Counted from the stretch's first letter, positions 44,589-53,716 are shown. The stretch is 64,000 bases of DNA from Candidatus Formimonas warabiya (GCF_002777255.1 NZ_CP017634.1:818903-882902); one strand, 5' to 3'. A program made the numbers and translations. The notes: a model not told the origin generated them from the sequence alone.

Positions 44589-45962
44589 TTGTCCAAATAC
44601 ATCCTCATCACCGGTCTCATTGCCCAGGGCGCCTTAGCAAAAACGGCAGCCAAAATCAAAGAAATAAGCCTGGAGGTCATGCCGCTCAAGTGTACGGTAG
44701 CAGCTTTGATGTCCACGGATTTTATTGCCCGGGAACTGCTTGGCGCCGGGTCCCTCAGCGGGGAGGAGATTATTGTGATCCCGGGCTTATGTACCGGGCC
44801 GCTGGAGCGGATTCAAGAGGCCACAGGCTGTAAAGTACTGAAAGGGCCCAAGGACTTGACCGATTTACCCGCTTTTTTCCAGTCCGGGCCAAGGGGAAGC
44901 CAAGAGGCTGTTTCCCTCCCGACGCGTTCCCCCATCCGGATCCTGGCGGAGATCGTGGACGCACCCCGGATGAGTTTGAAGCAGATCCTGGAGAAAGCCT
45001 TTTACTACCGGAATAGCGGCGCCGACATCATCGATTTGGGCGGTGATATCCATCAGCCCTTTCCTGATTTGGCCAAGGTGATTAAGGCATTAAAAGGGGA
45101 AGGACTGCAAGTAAGCATCGACAGCCATCAAAAAGAAGATATTCTTGCGGCCAGTGCAGCCGGTGTTGACCTGGTCCTGAGCTTAACTTCCCAAAATATT
45201 GACATCGCAAAAGTATTGTCCTGTCCTGCGGTTGTAATACCGGATGATGGGGTTGATCTGGCTTCTTTGTATCACAACATGGAGAAACTGGAACACTGGC
45301 ATGTTCCTTACCTGGTGGACCCTATTTTACCTCCCTTGACCTTGGGCTTAGCCCAAGGAATCGAACGTTATATCCGGGTCAGACGGGACCACCCGGACTG
45401 TGAGATGCTCATGGGCTTAGGAAACGTGACCGAGCTGGTTGACGCCGATAGTACCGGAATCAACGCTTTGATGGTGGGAATCGCGGGAGAACTTCAGATT
45501 CATTATCTTCTCACGACGGAAGTGAGCCACCGGGCCCGGGGGAGTGTCCGGGAAATCAGTCTGGCCCGCCGGTTAATGCACCGGGCGATCACAGAAGAAA
45601 GGGTGCCGAAACATTTGGATGATAGTTTGTTAACCATCAAAGATCCGGCAGGAAATTCCTTTGGGGAGCCCGACCTTTTGGAGATGCAAAAGGTGGTCCG
45701 GGATAAAAATTTTCGCATTTTTGTCGATGATCAGATTTATCTTTTTAATGCCCACTGTTTTTTACGGGGATCTTCCGCCCAAGAATTGTTTTCCCAGCTG
45801 GAGATCGAAAATCCCAAGCATGCTTTTTATCTGGGGCAGGAACTGGGCAAGGCGGAGATTGCCCTCGGCTTAGGAAAAAGGTATGTGCAAGATGATCCCC
45901 TGCGCTGGGGCTATCTGAATCAGGATGAAACCAAGAAAAGAGGCAGTCTTGATGATTATTGA
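44589..45962 (+). CDS. Dihydropteroate synthase-like protein with DUF6513 domain
   Basis: The protein has 457 residues. An N-terminal region (1-110; SKYILITGLIAQGALAKT) precedes a TIM barrel related to dihydropteroate synthase: ADIIDLGGDIHQP near residue 145, ISIDSH-type strand near 178, and GLGNVTELVDADS near 278. A C-terminal extension follows. This type, found in methanogens and H4MPT-containing bacteria, is thought to couple the pterin to the RFAP-derived arene. A TTG start follows AGGAAAGAAGG. It overlaps the DUF447 gene by 11 bp. Confidence 0.85.
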   Translation: MSKYILITGLIAQGALAKTAAKIKEISLEVMPLKCTVAALMSTDFIARELLGAGSLSGEEIIVIPGLCTGPLERIQEATGCKVLKGPKDLTDLPAFFQSGPRGSQEAVSLPTRSPIRILAEIVDAPRMSLKQILEKAFYYRNSGADIIDLGGDIHQPFPDLAKVIKALKGEGLQVSIDSHQKEDILAASAAGVDLVLSLTSQNIDIAKVLSCPAVVIPDDGVDLASLYHNMEKLEHWHVPYLVDPILPPLTLGLAQGIERYIRVRRDHPDCEMLMGLGNVTELVDADSTGINALMVGIAGELQIHYLLTTEVSHRARGSVREISLARRLMHRAITEERVPKHLDDSLLTIKDPAGNSFGEPDLLEMQKVVRDKNFRIFVDDQIYLFNAHCFLRGSSAQELFSQLEIENPKHAFYLGQELGKAEIALGLGKRYVQDDPLRWGYLNQDETKKRGSLDDY

Positions 45963-46545
45963 AACCATCCTTTCTTCCATCAATAAAAAGGGTGAGGTCA
46001 ATTTTGCTCCCATGGGGGTGCATATTCCGGATCATGCCATCAATCTCTCCAAAGTTAAAGAGATTTGTCTTTACCTTTATTCCGGATCCCACACCTTTGA
46101 CAATCTTCAAACAACCTTAGAGGGAGTAATTAATCTGACAAATGACGTGATGGCTTTTGTGGAAACAGCTCTTTTTTCCACCTCCTTACCAACCGCTCCC
46201 TCCCGTCTGGTTCATCCGCCCAGAATGGCCGGGGCTAAGACGATTTGGGAATTCTCCGTGACGGATTTCCATGCTTCTGTAGAACCGGCAAAAGTGCTCG
46301 GCAAGATTAAGTATTATGAGGAATTAGCCGGTTTTTCCGGATTATGCAGAGCCCAAGGGGCGGTTTTGGAAGCAGCCATTGCAGCTACCCGCTGGAGATG
46401 GATGACACGCAGCAAGATTGAGGAATCTTGGGCCCAGTGGAGGGAAACGGTGGAGAGGACCGGAGGATCCAGGGAACAGGAAGCTTTCAGCCGGGTGTGC
46501 GACTTTTTTGCCCAGAACGGGATCGACATGGGGGATGCGAAGTAA
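45952..46545 (+). CDS. DUF447 family protein
   Basis: The 197-residue protein matches the DUF447 family of methanogens and H4MPT-using bacteria, with GEVNFAPMGVHI near residue 13, which resembles FMN-binding split-barrel proteins. The rest is helical and contains REQEAFSRVCDFF near the end. Role unknown; the steady association with mptG, mtdB and mch suggests H4MPT or MFR biosynthesis. Translation is probably coupled to the preceding gene. Confidence 0.82.
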   Translation: MIIETILSSINKKGEVNFAPMGVHIPDHAINLSKVKEICLYLYSGSHTFDNLQTTLEGVINLTNDVMAFVETALFSTSLPTAPSRLVHPPRMAGAKTIWEFSVTDFHASVEPAKVLGKIKYYEELAGFSGLCRAQGAVLEAAIAATRWRWMTRSKIEESWAQWRETVERTGGSREQEAFSRVCDFFAQNGIDMGDAK

Positions 46546-46559
46546 AAGGAGGAGTGATG

Positions 46560-47423
46560 ATGAAAAAAATTCTTATTCATTTGGAATCAGATGCAAAAGC
46601 AAGCGTTTTCGATCAAATTACAGCTTATGATGCAGGCGTTGACCAGGTGATTGCTTATGGGGGCGTCCAGGTGGAAGAAGTGCCAAACTTGGTTTATGGC
46701 GCCATGTTTACCCGGGGAGGAGAGGGATTGCGCCATAGCGCAATTTTTATCGGCGGCACCCATGTGCCTGCGGCAGAGCGGCTGATGAAAAAAGTACTCG
46801 ATACTTTCTTCGGTGATGTTCGGGTATCGGTGATGTTCGATGCCAATGGATCCAATACCACTGCGGCAGCTCTTGTCAGGAAAATAACCCAGGGCAGGGA
46901 CTTAAAAGACAAGAAGGCTTTAGTCCTGGCCGGAACCGGTCCGGTAGGCATCCGGGGGGCCATCCTCCTGGCCCGGGAGGGATGTGAAGTACTTCTTTCT
47001 TCACGGCAGCTTTCCCGCGCCCAGGAGGTGAGTGAACATATCCTGGAGCATCATGGCATTCCTGTCACTCCCGTTGAAATTGCTACCCAGGAAGATGTTT
47101 CCCAAGCGCTCAGCCAGGGCATCCACATTGCCGCTTGCTGCGGTGCCCCGGGTGTCCGGGTGCTGGACCAAAAGACTTGGTCAACCGCGCCTGCCCTGGA
47201 AATCATTGCCGACATCAATGCCGTCAACCCTTTAGGGGTGGAAGGGATGAAAGTAACGGATAACGGCAAGGAACGGGAAGGCAAGATTTTCTACGGTGCC
47301 ATCGCCATCGGCAATTTCAAGATGAAAGTACACCGTGCCGCCGTGCAGGCTTTATTCCAAAGCAACCATCAGGTGTTGGATTTCTCATCCATCTATGAAT
47401 TGGCTCGGAACATGGAGGAATAA
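46560..47423 (+). CDS. mtdB: NAD(P)-dependent methylene-tetrahydromethanopterin dehydrogenase
   Basis: This 287-residue enzyme of the MtdA/MtdB type has an N-terminal substrate domain (LESDAKASVFDQITAYDAGVD) and a Rossmann domain with VLAGTGPVGIRGAILLA near residue 121 and LLSSRQLSRAQEV after the second strand. SSRQLSRA has a serine and arginines near the cofactor phosphate, so NADP is plausible. It oxidises methylene-H4MPT to methenyl-H4MPT. An AAAAGGAGGAG site precedes ATG pairs at 46557/46560. In aerobic methylotrophs it follows Fae. Confidence 0.93.
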   Translation: MKKILIHLESDAKASVFDQITAYDAGVDQVIAYGGVQVEEVPNLVYGAMFTRGGEGLRHSAIFIGGTHVPAAERLMKKVLDTFFGDVRVSVMFDANGSNTTAAALVRKITQGRDLKDKKALVLAGTGPVGIRGAILLAREGCEVLLSSRQLSRAQEVSEHILEHHGIPVTPVEIATQEDVSQALSQGIHIAACCGAPGVRVLDQKTWSTAPALEIIADINAVNPLGVEGMKVTDNGKEREGKIFYGAIAIGNFKMKVHRAAVQALFQSNHQVLDFSSIYELARNMEE

Positions 47424-47424
47424 G

Positions 47425-48627
47425 ATGATTCTTCTTGTCGGAGCAAGTGTAAGAGCTCTGATGGAATCGGCTGCCGCATCAGGGTATCAAGTAATAGGCA
47501 TCGATTTCTTTGGCGATGTGGATGCCGGATGGCAGGGAAAAATCCTTAGCCTGGTTCAGGATGGTGGTTTGACACCTTCCCTGAAAAACTTATGGAAAAT
47601 GGCCCGGGCCACGCCCTGTCAGGGCCTGGCCTATACTTCCGGCCCGGAAAATACGCCTAAGGAATTAATCTATTGGGAAAACCGGGGTCTTCTTCGGGGT
47701 AATGGCGCGTCTGTTTTGACCGGGGTACGTAATCCCTGGAGATTATCGGCTAGTTTAAAGCAAATCGGTTCTCATATGCCCAGGTTCTCTGCACCGGTCC
47801 AGGGGAAATCAGGTGAAGGCGGGGAGAAATGGCTCCTGAAACCGCTCCACCGGGGAGGAGGACATGGCATCGTGGAATTGCCTGAGGCAAAAGAGGATGT
47901 GGGGAAGCTGATTTCCCGCTTGCCTGATCCGGCCCAGTATATTATCGAAGAATATGTGGAGGGAATTCCTGCTTCCGCTACTTTTCTCGCCAACGGCCGG
48001 GAAGCCCTTTTATTGGGTACGAGCCGTCAGCTCATCAGCAGAAGGGGAGTAGCTAGACCCTTTCTTTATCAAGGAAATGTTGTTCCTTTGGATCTCAGCG
48101 GCATCTTAGAGGAAAAGGCCTTTGCGGAGGAACTGATCAAGATCATCGTACATCTCACCGGTGACTTTAAGTTACTAGGGATCAATACCCTGGACTTTAT
48201 CGTCAACCGGGACGGCATCTGGATTCTGGAGCTCAACCCACGCTGGTCGGCCTCCGTGGAATTGATCGAAAGCTATTCGGGGAAACGCCTCTTTGCCGCC
48301 CATTTAGCCGCCTGTGCGGGACGGGAAATGAAAAAAATCTTTCCGGACTTGTTTCCTTTGTGGGGGAGAGGCAGAGAAAAAGCACCTGTTTTTTGGGGAA
48401 AGAGCATTGTCTATGCGGATCCTGCCCTGGTGATCAAGGCGCATAAAGAACAAGACCTGCGCTTTCTTTATGCACAGGGTATGCGCGATATCCCCCGGGC
48501 AGGAACGAAAATCAAGAAAGGGCAGCCTATTTGTACCGTATTGGCTGGGGGTGCCAGTGATCAGGATTGCCTGAGCAGGCTGAAGGAAAAATCCCGCTGG
48601 GTGGATCATTTTTTTCGGGAGCACTAG
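47425..48627 (+). CDS. ATP-grasp protein of the H4MPT/MFR gene set
   Basis: The 400-residue protein has a Rossmann-like N-terminus (ILLVGASVRALMESA), an ATP-grasp domain with LKPLHRGGGHGIVE near residue 136, EEYVEGIPAS near 177 and the metal-binding ELNPRWSASVE near 270, and a C-terminal extension (300-400). ATP-grasp enzymes make amide or ester bonds through acyl phosphates. It starts 1 bp after mtdB, with GGAGGAAT upstream. Probable ligase in H4MPT or MFR synthesis; substrate unknown. Confidence 0.82.
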   Translation: MILLVGASVRALMESAAASGYQVIGIDFFGDVDAGWQGKILSLVQDGGLTPSLKNLWKMARATPCQGLAYTSGPENTPKELIYWENRGLLRGNGASVLTGVRNPWRLSASLKQIGSHMPRFSAPVQGKSGEGGEKWLLKPLHRGGGHGIVELPEAKEDVGKLISRLPDPAQYIIEEYVEGIPASATFLANGREALLLGTSRQLISRRGVARPFLYQGNVVPLDLSGILEEKAFAEELIKIIVHLTGDFKLLGINTLDFIVNRDGIWILELNPRWSASVELIESYSGKRLFAAHLAACAGREMKKIFPDLFPLWGRGREKAPVFWGKSIVYADPALVIKAHKEQDLRFLYAQGMRDIPRAGTKIKKGQPICTVLAGGASDQDCLSRLKEKSRWVDHFFREH

Positions 48628-48658
48628 GGAAAAAGTCATTTAACAAAGGGGGAAGCCT

Positions 48659-49054
48659 ATGGGAAGTATCACTGGATTATTGATTACAGTACGCACGGGT
48701 CGCCAAGGGGCCGCCATGGAAAAAGGAAAACTTTCCGCGGAGTATGAAGAGGAAATTTCCTCCCTGTCCCTGAATCCGGAGGATTTTGCCTTCCTGAAGT
48801 TGGCTTCGGACCGGCGGGCGATCCTAAAAAGTGCCGCGGGAGAAGTTCCGGTGGTATGCCGTTCCGCGGAAGGTCCCAGGGGGCTTTTCTTTCTTCCCTT
48901 AGGACCTGTGGCAAACCGGTTGATCGGTGCAGAGACTTATGGGACCGGCGTCCCGGATTTTAAAGGGATCCCGGTGCTGATTCGGGCAGATTACTCCCAT
49001 ATGGAGGGAGCAAAGGGGAAGGAGGGAATAAAAGATGGCTGTGACCCTACATGA
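48659..49054 (+). CDS. fwdD: Formylmethanofuran dehydrogenase subunit D-like (molybdopterin dinucleotide-binding)
   Basis: This 131-residue domain resembles FwdD, the separate chain that supplies the C-terminal molybdopterin-dinucleotide-binding fold. It starts with TGLLITVRTGRQGAAMEKGK and contains LNPEDFAFLKL and GPVANRLIGAETYGTGVPDF. Hydrolytic FhcABCD complexes of aerobic methylotrophs have no such subunit, so its presence argues for a metal-cofactor enzyme. The AAAGGGGGAAG site precedes the ATG. It overlaps fwdB by 20 bp. Confidence 0.85.
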   Translation: MGSITGLLITVRTGRQGAAMEKGKLSAEYEEEISSLSLNPEDFAFLKLASDRRAILKSAAGEVPVVCRSAEGPRGLFFLPLGPVANRLIGAETYGTGVPDFKGIPVLIRADYSHMEGAKGKEGIKDGCDPT

Positions 49055-50333
49055 AGACGTGGTTTGTGCTTTTTGCGGCTGCCTTTGCGATGACCTTCAG
49101 GTAGAGGTGGAAAACAATGTGATCCGGAAAGTGGGACATGTGTGCACCATTGGCCGGAATAAACTGATGCATGCCCAATCCCATTTGGCTTCGCTCCGGG
49201 TGAAAGGGCAGGAAGCCTCTTTAGAAGAAGCCCTCAATGCGGCGGCTGATATCCTCGTTGAGGCCCAGTCTCCTCTGGTTTATGGTTTAAGCAGCACCAC
49301 GACGGAGGCCATCGGCGAAGCCGTGGCCTTGACGGAATTAGTCAAGGGTACGGTTGATAATCCTTCTTCCTACTGACACGGACCGGGCGTTCTCGCCCGC
49401 CAGCAAGTTGGGCTGGCTTCATGTACATTAGGAGAAGTGAAAAACAGGGCGGACCTTCTCATTTATTGGGGCGCGAACCCCATGGAATCTCATATGCGCC
49501 ATTTAAGCCGCTATACCGCCATGTCCAAGGGGCTCTATACCGCGGAAGGGCGGAAAGGACGAAAGGTGGTTGTCATCGATATCAGACCCACCCCTACTTC
49601 AAAGGCTGCGGATCTGTTTATTCAGGTCGCTCCGGGAGAAACCTTTGAAATTGCCCATGTGCTGCGTTGCTTAGTGAAAAACATACGCTTGGAAGGCATT
49701 ACCGAAACCAGTCTCATCGGGGGTGTCCCCCTGTCTCAATGGCAGGAATTAGCCCGCATGATGAAGCAAAGCCATTACGGCGTGCTCATGTTTGGCATCG
49801 GTGCTACCCAGAGCCGGGGCAAAGACATCAATATTGAAGAAATCAACACTTTAGTAAACGAGTTAAATCAATATACCCGTTTTTATGCCATTGCCATGCG
49901 GGGACATGGGAACGTCAATGGGAGCAATCAGGTTTTAGTCTGGCATTCAGGGTACCCCCTAGCCGTAAACTATAGCCGGGGCTATCCCCGCTTTAATCCA
50001 GGGGAGTTCAGCGTAGTGGATATGCTGATGCGCAAGGACGTGGATGCCGCCTTGATCATTGCCACGGATCCTGGGGCTCATTTACCCCAGCCGGCGGTCC
50101 GGTACCTGCAAAGCATTCCTACCATTGTGCTGGAGCCCCATGAGAACTTAACCACGCCCTGGGCCACGGTGGTGATTCCGGTTGCTCCGGCAGGCGTGGG
50201 TGCGGAGGGAACTTTTTACCGTATGGACAACGTACCTTTACGTCTGAAAAAGCTGGTAGATTTCCCTTATCCGTCGGACCTTACAGTTTTGCGTGCCATA
50301 AAGGAGAGAGTGCGCCATGCTAAAAATTGTTAA
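49035..50333 (+). CDS. fwdB: Formylmethanofuran dehydrogenase subunit B, selenocysteine-containing
   Basis: Read through the TGA at 49374-49376, the frame gives 432 residues. The N-terminus has a [4Fe-4S] motif Cys11-x2-Cys14-x3-Cys18 with Cys37. TGA is codon 114, in SSY-U-HGPGVLARQ. This is the family's metal-ligand site, Cys118 in the Methanothermobacter wolfei enzyme and Sec in some methanogens. The family sequence continues in the same frame without a gap after TGA, so I annotate selenocysteine and not a stop. It reduces CO2 to formate, or the reverse, on Mo- or W-bis-pyranopterin; FwdA then handles the MFR step. A plain gene caller would split it at 49376 and 49437. Confidence 0.88.
49384..49399 (+). 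promoter_or_regulatory. Candidate bacterial SECIS hairpin downstream of the UGA
   Basis: CGGGC (49384-49388) pairs with GCCCG (49395-49399) around the loop GTTCTC, which begins with GU as in many bacterial SECIS loops. The loop begins 13 nt after the UGA, on the short side of the usual spacing. It lies inside the fwdB coding frame. Confidence 0.55.
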
Positions 50334-51957
50334 CGGGCAGGTTTATGATCCCATCCATGGGGTAAGAGGAGAAGTAAAAGATATTTTTATGGAAAAGGGG
50401 AGAATTATGGAACCCCCTTTATCCGGTGCAGTCGATGAAATCATTGATGCCGCAGGCTGTGTGGTGATGCCCGGGGGCATAGAAATTCACAGCCATATTG
50501 CCGGAGCTAAGGTTAATAGCGCCCGCAGCATGTGCCCGGAAGACCATTATGACCATTTTAAACTGAGCACAAAGGAAACCCGGTCAGGGACAGGATACAC
50601 CGTGCCCAGTACCTTCCTAACGGGATATTTATATGCCCAATTAGGCTATACCACCGCCTTTGAAGCAGCTGTACCGGCCTTGGAGGCCCGGCATGCCCAT
50701 GAGGAATTGACGGATACCCCTTTGCTGGATGCCGGGATCTATACCCTGATGGGAAACAACCACATGATCATGAAGGTGTTAAGCGATCCGGACCCCTGCG
50801 CCTGTAAAGAACGCCTGCGTGACCTGGTGACCTGGCTCTTAACCAGCAGTAAAGGCTATGCCGTGAAAGTGGTGAATCCGGGCGGCGTGGAAAGCTGGAA
50901 GTGGAGTCAGGGGGCTGTAGACTTGGATACGGCCATTCCTCCTTTCGGAGTTACGCCCAGAAAGATGCTCTTGAATTTGGCAGAAGTGGTACGAGATTTA
51001 AAGCTTCCCCATGCCCTGCATCTGCATGCCAACCATTTAGGAGAGGCGGGCAATTATCGAACCACCTTGGAAACGATGAGAGCCCTGGAGGGATACCGGG
51101 TCCATTTTACCCACCTGCAATTTCATTCTTACGGGTTGACGAAAAAGGGAGGTATCCGTTCCGCGGCCCGGCGCATTGCCGAGTATCTCAACGAGCATCC
51201 GGAATTCACCTGTGATGTGGGGCAAATCGTCTTCGGACCGGCCACGACCATGACGGCGGATTCTCCCATGCAATTCCGGCTTCATCAAATGACCGGGCAT
51301 AAATGGATCAATGCGGATATTGAAATGGAAACAGGGTCGGGAATTGTGCCTATGATGTACCGTCCTTCCGTGCTGATCAATGCCATTCAATGGTGCATCG
51401 GTTTGGAGTTGCTTCTTTTAGTGAAAAATCCCTGGCAGATTATTTTAACGACAGATCATCCCAACGCAGGGCCTTTTACCTCTTATCCCCATATTATTCG
51501 TTTGCTGATGGATGCGGATTACCGCAACGCTATGTTCCAGACCTTACACCCGAAGGTGGCCCAATATACCCACCTGAAAGAGCTGGACCGGGAGTATTCT
51601 CTGGAAGAAATCGCCATTGTCACCCGGAGTGCTGCCGCTAAGGCTCTAGGCCTGCCTCAAAAAGGACATCTGGGCGCCGGGGCCGAGGCAGATGTGGCCA
51701 TTTACCGGGTGCAGCAGGATCAAGAGAAAATGTTTGCGCAGCCCGCCTATGTGTTGAAGGAGGGCAAGGTGGTGGTGCGAAACGGAGAAGCCGTACAGAG
51801 TTTCCCCGGCCGGAGATTGCTGGTGGAGCCCGATGGGGCCAAAGCTTTAGGTTCCGATCTGGCCCTGGATTTTGCCAATTATTATTCCATTGCCTTATCC
51901 AATTTTCCCGTCCAGGAGGAATATCTGTGCCGTCCGGAGGTGATACCATGCATTTAA
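50317..51957 (+). CDS. fwdA: Formylmethanofuran dehydrogenase subunit A (amidohydrolase)
   Basis: This 546-residue dinuclear amidohydrolase has the HxH pair His58/His60 (IEIHSHIAG), a likely carboxylated lysine in GYAVKVVNPGG (Lys184), His ligands in LHLHANHLG and VHFTHLQFH, and Asp380 in TTDHPNAGP. These match the zinc site of archaeal FwdA. It condenses formate with MFR, or hydrolyses formyl-MFR. The ribosome binding site is AAGGAGAG. It overlaps fwdB by 17 bp and ftr by 10 bp. Confidence 0.93.
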   Translation: MLKIVNGQVYDPIHGVRGEVKDIFMEKGRIMEPPLSGAVDEIIDAAGCVVMPGGIEIHSHIAGAKVNSARSMCPEDHYDHFKLSTKETRSGTGYTVPSTFLTGYLYAQLGYTTAFEAAVPALEARHAHEELTDTPLLDAGIYTLMGNNHMIMKVLSDPDPCACKERLRDLVTWLLTSSKGYAVKVVNPGGVESWKWSQGAVDLDTAIPPFGVTPRKMLLNLAEVVRDLKLPHALHLHANHLGEAGNYRTTLETMRALEGYRVHFTHLQFHSYGLTKKGGIRSAARRIAEYLNEHPEFTCDVGQIVFGPATTMTADSPMQFRLHQMTGHKWINADIEMETGSGIVPMMYRPSVLINAIQWCIGLELLLLVKNPWQIILTTDHPNAGPFTSYPHIIRLLMDADYRNAMFQTLHPKVAQYTHLKELDREYSLEEIAIVTRSAAAKALGLPQKGHLGAGAEADVAIYRVQQDQEKMFAQPAYVLKEGKVVVRNGEAVQSFPGRRLLVEPDGAKALGSDLALDFANYYSIALSNFPVQEEYLCRPEVIPCI

Positions 51958-52868
51958 ACGGTGTAGAAATAGAAGATACCTTTGCGGAAGCCTTTACCAT
52001 GCGCGCCGCCCGCCTCACCATTACCGCTGTCAACGAAACATGGGCCCAACATGCGGCTATTGCCGCCACCGGTTTTGCCACTTCGGTGATCGGCTGTGGC
52101 GTGGAAGCAGGCATGGAAGGGCCTACACCCTTTACCCCCGATGGAAGAGCCGGGGTGGATTGCCTTTTCTTTGCCTCATCCAAGGAGGATCTGGAGACCA
52201 ATCTGATCAAACGGGTGGGTCAGGCGATTATGACGTCACCGACTTCTGCCTGTTATGATGGGGGCTTACCGGAGTTTTCTTCCGGCTATCAGGGGTTCAG
52301 TAAATTTAACATTGGCGGCAAGCTGCGCTTTTTCGGCGATGGATTTCAGGCCAGCAAGATCATTGGGGATCAACGTTACTGGCGTATTCCCGTCATGGAA
52401 GGAGAGTTTCTGATTCAGGAAGAGTTCACCATGGCAAAAGCAGTGGGGGGAGGAAACTTTTTGATCCTGGCCGAAAGTGTGGATGCTGCTCTTCAGGCCT
52501 CTGAAGCGGCAGTGGGGAAGATGAAGGAAATGCGCGGCATCATTCTTCCCTTTCCCGGAGGCGTGGTGCGCAGTGGCAGTAAAGTAGGGGCCAAGTATAA
52601 ATTTCTTTCCGCGTCCACCAATACGGCTTACTGCCCCACCATTCGGGGCAGAGTGGAAAACAGCGCTTTAGCAGAGCATACCAATGCTGTTTTGGAGATT
52701 GTGATTGACGGTTTAACCGACCGCTTGGTGCATCAAGCGATGGAAGCAGGTATCCGGGAAGCGGTGAAAGTTGCAGGGGTGCACCGCATTACCGCCGGCA
52801 ACTACGGGGGACGGCTGGGCAAATATCATTTTCATCTCCAGGAGATATTGGGAGGGAAGGAATCATGA
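51948..52868 (+). CDS. fhcD: Formylmethanofuran:H4MPT formyltransferase (Ftr/FhcD)
   Basis: The 306-residue protein has the Ftr pattern: LNGVEIEDTFAEAF at the start, GRAGVDCLFFASSKEDLE near residue 66, TSPTSACYDG near 98 and YKFLSASTNTAYCPTIRG near 219. It moves the formyl group between MFR and N5 of H4MPT. The start is set by GGAGGTGATACC before the ATG at 51948. Its position between fwdA and fwdC is that of bacterial fhc operons (B-A-D-C); archaeal ftr is usually encoded elsewhere. Confidence 0.95.
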   Translation: MHLNGVEIEDTFAEAFTMRAARLTITAVNETWAQHAAIAATGFATSVIGCGVEAGMEGPTPFTPDGRAGVDCLFFASSKEDLETNLIKRVGQAIMTSPTSACYDGGLPEFSSGYQGFSKFNIGGKLRFFGDGFQASKIIGDQRYWRIPVMEGEFLIQEEFTMAKAVGGGNFLILAESVDAALQASEAAVGKMKEMRGIILPFPGGVVRSGSKVGAKYKFLSASTNTAYCPTIRGRVENSALAEHTNAVLEIVIDGLTDRLVHQAMEAGIREAVKVAGVHRITAGNYGGRLGKYHFHLQEILGGKES

Positions 52869-53716
52869 AAAGGCAAATCACATTGAGACTGAAGGAACAG
52901 CCATCCTTACCCGTGGAAGCGGAAAGCATTACACCGGAAAATTTAAGCGGAAAAAGCCTGGACCAAATCTACCGGCTGCCCCTGTGGAGCGGTAACCGGG
53001 AAACCAGGCTGACCGACTATTTTGAAGTGGACATGGCCGAATTAGAGGGGGAAGAGCATCCGGATCAGGAAAGCCTAGCCAGGATTGTGATGCGGGGGGA
53101 CTTATCCCGGTTTAAACGATTAGGCCAGGGCATGCGGGCGGGAGAAATGGAAATTCACGGACCAGTAGGTTTCCACGCAGGCGCTGGGATGGAAGGAGGC
53201 TCTCTCTTGATCAGGGGAAACGCCGGTGATTGGCTGGGTGCCCATATGAAAGGCGGAAACATTATCGTAGAAGGTTCCACCGGGCATTTTACCGGCGCGG
53301 CCTATCGGGGAAAAGTGCAAGGCATGACCGGGGGAACCATTTTGATCAAGGGAGATGTAGGTCAAATGGCCGGCTCCCGGATGCGGCGGGGTCTGATGGC
53401 AGTGGGCGGAGACTGTGGTGATTTTTTAGGTTTTAAAATGTTGGCGGGGACCATTATCCTGGCCGGTCGTGGGGGAAGCTGGATTGGGGCAAACATGCGC
53501 AGGGGGACAATTATTCTTTTTAAAACCATGGACCTCCTCCCCTCATTTTATTATAACTGCCTGTACCGGCCTGTCTTCTGGGGATTGCTCCGTCAAGAAC
53601 TGGAGCGAAAAGGGTTTCTTGCCACCAATTGCTGTCCAGACGGTTTTTTTAAACGTTTTAGCGGGGATGCCCAGGAAGGAGGAAGGGGGGAAATTCTGAT
53701 ATGCCAATCCAATTGA
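52865..53716 (+). CDS. fwdC: Formylmethanofuran dehydrogenase subunit C
   Basis: This 283-residue right-handed beta-helix protein has repeated GxxGxxxG turns at about residues 90-220 (GAGMEGGS, GAHMKGGN, GAAYRGKV, GSRMRRGL, GANMRRGT). It forms the scaffold of the Fwd/Fhc complex. The ATG overlaps the TGA of the previous gene (ATGA). The end overlaps mch by 16 bp. Confidence 0.94.
   Translation: MKRQITLRLKEQPSLPVEAESITPENLSGKSLDQIYRLPLWSGNRETRLTDYFEVDMAELEGEEHPDQESLARIVMRGDLSRFKRLGQGMRAGEMEIHGPVGFHAGAGMEGGSLLIRGNAGDWLGAHMKGGNIIVEGSTGHFTGAAYRGKVQGMTGGTILIKGDVGQMAGSRMRRGLMAVGGDCGDFLGFKMLAGTIILAGRGGSWIGANMRRGTIILFKTMDLLPSFYYNCLYRPVFWGLLRQELERKGFLATNCCPDGFFKRFSGDAQEGGRGEILICQSN

Noticed and set aside
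45952..46545. Formaldehyde-activating enzyme (Fae)
   Set aside because: The small protein beside mtdB resembles DUF447 and lacks the Fae N-terminal pattern.
49374..49376. TGA in fwdB as a true stop, making a pseudogene or two genes
   Set aside because: Frame is unchanged on both sides, family sequence is continuous, and the codon sits at the known Cys/Sec ligand position.
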